In this document: positions 60,703 through 64,000 of the stretch, one piece after another
Position numbering within the stretch: the stretch's first letter is position 1
Layout of the letters: each line of letters opens with the position of its first letter
Assembly: GCA_947085405.1 (NCBI GenBank)
Contig: CAMTWO010000009.1
Coordinates: 7,758-71,757, forward strand
From: JASEGV01 sp947085405
GTDB lineage: Bacteria; Bacteroidota; Ignavibacteria; UBA10030; BY39
Direction of reading: 5' to 3'
Length of the DNA: 64,000 nt
Notes under the pieces: generated by a model
Seen by the model: only the letters and a program-made list of their open reading frames with translations
Database searches by the model: none
What the model was told of the DNA's origin: nothing
Program-made: the position numbers and the translations under genes

Positions 60703-61263
60703 TTATTTATATTTTCGTGATATGTATTTAACTTTTGGTTCTCCAACCTGAAATCCTATTTGTCTCTTGGGCTTTTCTGGTGGCTTAAGAAGCTGATGTA
60801 TAGTTTCGATTATCGATTGGATATCCTTTTCATGCGTATCAATTCTTGATTCAAGTAGATTAATTTTCTTAGCAAGTTCTCGTTGAGTTGTAAGGAACTC
60901 CCGAAGTTGTACAAACGCTTTTACAATCATTATACTCATCTTTACTGCGCGTTCACTCTTAAGTACCGATGCAAGCATCGCAACGCCATGCTCAGTAAAT
61001 GCATACGGCAATACCGAAGAATGCTTAAGCGTATCGAACCGGTGCCAATTTGTCACCAGTTCATTCCGTTCTTTCCTGGTGAGTCTAAACATGAATTCAA
61101 TCGGGAATCTGTCTTTATTTCGCTTTACCTGCCGGTTCAAATATTTTGTTTCAACAGCATAGAGGTCTGCAAGGTCACGGTCGATCATTACCTTTAATCC
61201 TCTGATAATAAAGATCCTTTGTTCAATCATCCCTACCGGAATTATTGATTTCGTTTTCACCAT
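60703..61263 (-). CDS. ORF6N-domain DNA-binding protein
   Basis: 186 aa. ORF6N domain VMIDRDLADLYAVETKYLNRQVKRNKDRFP...FMFRLTRKERNELV, helical middle with LPYAFTEHGVAMLASVL and a coiled C-terminus. Phage- and mobile-element-associated family of unknown role. Sits between the two microcompartment genes, interrupting the usual pduT/pduS neighbourhood. ATG at 61230 is an alternative start. Confidence 0.85.
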   Translation of the reverse strand: MVKTKSIIPVGMIEQRIFIIRGLKVMIDRDLADLYAVETKYLNRQVKRNKDRFPIEFMFRLTRKERNELVTNWHRFDTLKHSSVLPYAFTEHGVAMLASVLKSERAVKMSIMIVKAFVQLREFLTTQRELAKKINLLESRIDTHEKDIQSIIETIHQLLKPPEKPKRQIGFQVGEPKVKYISRKYK

Positions 61264-61299
61264 ACTAAATCATAAATCATAAATTATAAATCTTCCATC

Positions 61300-62613
61300 T
61301 CACTTCTTCTCAATCACCACTTCACTATCAATCTTTGTAACGACGCCGTCAATGCTTGAGTGGATTCGAGCGCCTAATTTTCCATCTGGAATTTCACCGA
61401 TTACTTCACCAATCTTCACTTCTTTTCCAACTTTAACCATAGGCAAAGCCGGCGAGCCGATGTGCTGCGAAAGAGGTATGCGAACAATATTAGGTGAAAA
61501 TTTCACATCTTCAAAATGCGCCGGTCCATCGTAAACTTCAACGCCTAATTTTTTGATGAGTTGTTTGAGCGGAGTATGACGACCTTCACCAAGCGGGTGG
61601 ACTTTAACATAGCGCTTCCCATTCCATTTTAATCCCTGCGCTTTTAAATCGAACTTAGCTTTGTCGCAAGCTTCTTTCGGATACAAATCTTCAGGGCAGG
61701 CGTAAAGCGTGCACAAGCCGCAAGCACAGCAAAGTTGAGCGTATTGATTCCATATTGCTTCACCAGTTGCAGTAAAGCCCAAACTTCGCATAACTTTGTG
61801 GGGTTGAACATCGTAGCCAAGCAAGTAACGCGGGCAAAACTCCGTGCAGTAACTGCACTGATCGCAAGCCGATTTGCCAATACGATGCATCGAAGTTTCC
61901 GGTAAACTTTTTCGTTTTACAAGACGGTGTTCAACAGGAAGCACAACAAGTCCGGCGCAAGTTTTAGTTATCGGTAAACTCATATCGGTTGTAAGTGTCC
62001 CCATCATAATACCGCTGACAAAAACGGCGAAATCTGATACGGAAGCGCCACCTGCCGCCTCAATTACTTCTGCAAAACTAATTCCGATGGGGGCTAAAAA
62101 AGTTGAAGGTTTGTTGACGGCACCCACCACCGAAATATATTTATGCGTAACGGGAATTCCTTCGGATGCAAGATAGGCATTACGCAAAGTCTCTACGTTA
62201 TTGACTACAATGCCGACATCGAGTGGAATGCCTTGGGGCGGAATTAGGCGTTTTGTTGTTTCATGAACCAGAACATACTCATCGCCGGTTGGATAAAAAT
62301 CGCCAAGCCAGTTAAGTTCGATGTTTGTATTTTCAGCCGCCTTTTTTAAACCTGAAAGTGATTCTTCGTGCTTTCGTTTTACACCGATGATTGCTTTTTT
62401 TGAACCGGTTGAAACGAGCCACTGAATTAATCCACCCACAACCGCTTCGGGTTCATGTATCATTAATTCCAAATCTTTATGAAGAAGCGGTTCACACTCG
62501 GCGCCGTTGGCTATAACGTATTCAACTTTTGAAGCTGCTTTGATATGAGCAGGAAAACCTGCGCCGCCGCAACCGACTACACCACTGCTTTTTATTCTTT
62601 CTACATAATTCAA
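61300..62613 (-). CDS. pduS: PduS-like SLBB/4Fe-4S electron-transfer flavoprotein
   Basis: 437 aa, RnfC-like. GVVGCGGAGFPAHIKA (NADH/FMN site), ANGAECEPLLHKD, SLBB domain about 165-240, and two ferredoxin-like sets CDQCSYCTEFCP and CCACGLCTLYACP. In pdu organelles it reduces cobalamin and delivers electrons; in other microcompartments it recycles NAD. Consistent with the PduT-like shell protein nearby. Its start lies 1 bp after the stop of the upstream phosphatase-like gene. Confidence 0.92.
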   Translation of the reverse strand: MNYVERIKSSGVVGCGGAGFPAHIKAASKVEYVIANGAECEPLLHKDLELMIHEPEAVVGGLIQWLVSTGSKKAIIGVKRKHEESLSGLKKAAENTNIELNWLGDFYPTGDEYVLVHETTKRLIPPQGIPLDVGIVVNNVETLRNAYLASEGIPVTHKYISVVGAVNKPSTFLAPIGISFAEVIEAAGGASVSDFAVFVSGIMMGTLTTDMSLPITKTCAGLVVLPVEHRLVKRKSLPETSMHRIGKSACDQCSYCTEFCPRYLLGYDVQPHKVMRSLGFTATGEAIWNQYAQLCCACGLCTLYACPEDLYPKEACDKAKFDLKAQGLKWNGKRYVKVHPLGEGRHTPLKQLIKKLGVEVYDGPAHFEDVKFSPNIVRIPLSQHIGSPALPMVKVGKEVKIGEVIGEIPDGKLGARIHSSIDGVVTKIDSEVVIEKK

Positions 62614-62614
62614 A

Positions 62615-64000
62615 TTAATTACCTTTCAAAATTAATTTACCGTTTGAGTTTACTTTTATCCAGTAACCTTTCCCGGGTAAAATTGTGTTCACAACAAGGT
62701 ACGAATTATCGTATCCATAAAAACTCGATGATATTATTCCATTTGGGATTGTCTGGATTGATGAGATTGAGATTGGTTGAGACAGAGAGCCGATTAAATT
62801 CCAACCTGCGACAACATCAATAGTGTCTCTAAAGATTCCAATTCCAGTGATATTAAAACTTAAAGTTGAATCGAATTTCAGCCAATATCCGATTCCTTTT
62901 TTCAACGAATCGGTTTGAATATAAGTCGCATTGTAAGAAAATGCAAACGAAGTTGTATTCGTAAAAAGCGAGTTGATTCGACTATTAGTAATCGCCAGGG
63001 GCAATGATACTAAGTTCCATCCTTTATTAATTGAGAGTGATATCGATTGAATTCCGCTACCTGATACTTTTATGGAATCTTTCAAATTTTCGTCGTTGTG
63101 ATTGATAATAATGAATGAAGATATGCTGTCGGAATTAGAAGGAGTGAACGTGATATAAAATTTACGATTAGTATGAGGAACTATCGATGTGTTTGTGGGA
63201 CTTATTGAAAAGTTCAACGGGGTGGAGGTCGTGATGGTTAAACTGCTGCCTCCTGAATTATAAATAATTATACTATCTGTTTTGGATGTTGATACGGGTA
63301 TGTTTCCAAAGCTAATTTCTTTTTTGTTGAAAGAGATAATCGGTTTTAGAATTTCAGACATTGCCGTGCCGGTAGAAAAAGGAGATGGAAAATTTAACAA
63401 AGCTCCAATGGTTGGGACAATATCTGGAATTCTGCGTTTGATGGAGGAAAGTCCTTTTTTTGCTCCACTCCCGATTGCGAGGAATTGAATTCTTCTGCAT
63501 CCCCAGCATCCGTCGCCGTGGCTAACAAAACCTGTTGACACCCCATCAAGATGGCGACCGTGGTCGTTTGTAATAAAGAGTGTAGTTCGGTTTTTAAATA
63601 TCGAATCACTTTGAACAAAATCCCATAACATTCCGACTATACTATCAGCTATTGTAATTTTACGAGTGTAGTTATTCCAAACACCTGAATGCCCGGCAGC
63701 GTCAACGTCAGCAAGATAAATGACCGAAAAAATTGGATGGTGCTGCGATAATTTTTGTTTAGCAAGATTCCAAACGTAGAGGTCGCTCCAAACACTATCC
63801 TTCATTATATACCAGGGCCAGTATTGAGGACCATATTGAGGATGGTAGCTTGGCAGCCATGGTCCTGAAAGTTGTTTAAGTATATACATTGCATTCGTGG
63901 AATCCTGATTCCGATGTTTTCTGAAATATTCCCAAACAGTTGGGTCGAGAGCGTATTGTGTTGCTACTCCGCCGATAGTTGTATCGCGGGGAGTTTTCCA
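62615..64000 (-). CDS. Secreted alkaline-phosphatase-superfamily protein, 5' part outside window
   Basis: The frame is open to the last base of the window (WKTPRDTTIGGVATQYALD at the edge), so the ATG at 63889 is internal. The superfamily domain shows IYLADVDAAGHSG (metal site), FITNDHGRHLDG and FVSHGDGC, as in nucleotide pyrophosphatase/phosphodiesterases. It is followed by an Ig-like ASH-type domain (KKEISFGNIPVSTSKTDSI) and a C-terminal module with GWNLVSLPL...GIGYWLKF and GWNLIGSLS...GKGYWIKV. That duplicated module is common in secreted proteins of Ignavibacteria-like bacteria. Function beyond phosphoester hydrolysis unknown. Confidence 0.82.
   Translation of the reverse strand, partial: WKTPRDTTIGGVATQYALDPTVWEYFRKHRNQDSTNAMYILKQLSGPWLPSYHPQYGPQYWPWYIMKDSVWSDLYVWNLAKQKLSQHHPIFSVIYLADVDAAGHSGVWNNYTRKITIADSIVGMLWDFVQSDSIFKNRTTLFITNDHGRHLDGVSTGFVSHGDGCWGCRRIQFLAIGSGAKKGLSSIKRRIPDIVPTIGALLNFPSPFSTGTAMSEILKPIISFNKKEISFGNIPVSTSKTDSIIIYNSGGSSLTITTSTPLNFSISPTNTSIVPHTNRKFYITFTPSNSDSISSFIIINHNDENLKDSIKVSGSGIQSISLSINKGWNLVSLPLAITNSRINSLFTNTTSFAFSYNATYIQTDSLKKGIGYWLKFDSTLSFNITGIGIFRDTIDVVAGWNLIGSLSQPISISSIQTIPNGIISSSFYGYDNSYLVVNTILPGKGYWIKVNSNGKLILKGN

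Overview
The window is a low-GC (A+T-rich), gene-dense bacterial chromosome segment. The gene content points to the Ignavibacteria/Chlorobi side of the Bacteroidota: CxxCH-rich respiratory cytochromes, a Rieske/cytochrome b complex with fused b6-IV architecture, DUF2085 and DUF4340 proteins, a microcompartment shell/PduS pair, and an extracellular phosphatase with repeated 'GWNL..GKGYW' modules. The assignment is inferred from gene content only; there is no rRNA or tRNA gene here.

Layout. 1-5.2 kb: a CusB-CusA-CusC-type metal efflux operon, with the adaptor cut by the window edge. 5.2-6.4 kb: a lipoprotein serpin. 6.6-25.3 kb: a large respiratory block. It holds a tetraheme cytochrome; HybA/HybB(NrfD)-type subunits flanked by two GcvH-like proteins; a histidine kinase with c-type heme motifs and its sigma54 response regulator; archaemetzincin; a NapC-like 7-heme protein, Rieske protein, cytochrome b and 11-heme cytochrome; then a beta-barrel porin, a 14-heme periplasmic cytochrome and an 11-heme lipoprotein that look like a porin-cytochrome conduit; and finally NfnA/NfnB. 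25.4-27.7 kb: a cobalamin riboswitch and BtuB-like receptor. 27.8-32.3 kb: a coiled-coil response regulator, dUTPase, an AI-2E family transporter and an RsmI-like methyltransferase. 32.4-33.1 kb: a GldA/DUF4340 deletion chimera. 33.3-37.3 kb: a giant nuclease-like/TPR/PIN protein followed by an attC-like repeat. 37.3-48.4 kb: mostly housekeeping genes (speB, M1-like peptidase, D-threonine aldolase-like, HerA-like ATPase, SpoIIE phosphatase, EF-P-like), with a decayed toxin-antitoxin/methyltransferase patch at 42.6-44.3 kb.

The most interesting part is 48.7-55.5 kb: a previously unlabelled, decaying integron. Four or five minus-strand gene cassettes (CNNM/CBS protein; nucleotidyltransferase; restriction-modification pair; TIR protein plus membrane protein; zinc ribbon plus unknown) are each followed by a long attC-like site. 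Four cassettes are bounded by their own 9-11 bp inverted core sites. Directly upstream lies a remnant of an integron-type tyrosine recombinase whose N-terminal and C-terminal ends are fused by an internal deletion. A related attC-like site also follows the 33-37 kb gene.

55.5-64 kb: an RHH/zeta-like toxin-antitoxin module between 35-bp direct repeats, a hydrolase broken at a small palindromic repeat, an ECF sigma/anti-sigma operon, a REP-associated transposase with REP palindromes on both sides, PduT- and PduS-like microcompartment genes with an ORF6N gene between them, and a secreted alkaline-phosphatase-superfamily protein cut by the window end. Small palindromes of form TCCGCC-N3-GGCGGA recur across the window inside genes, a terminator and intergenic DNA.
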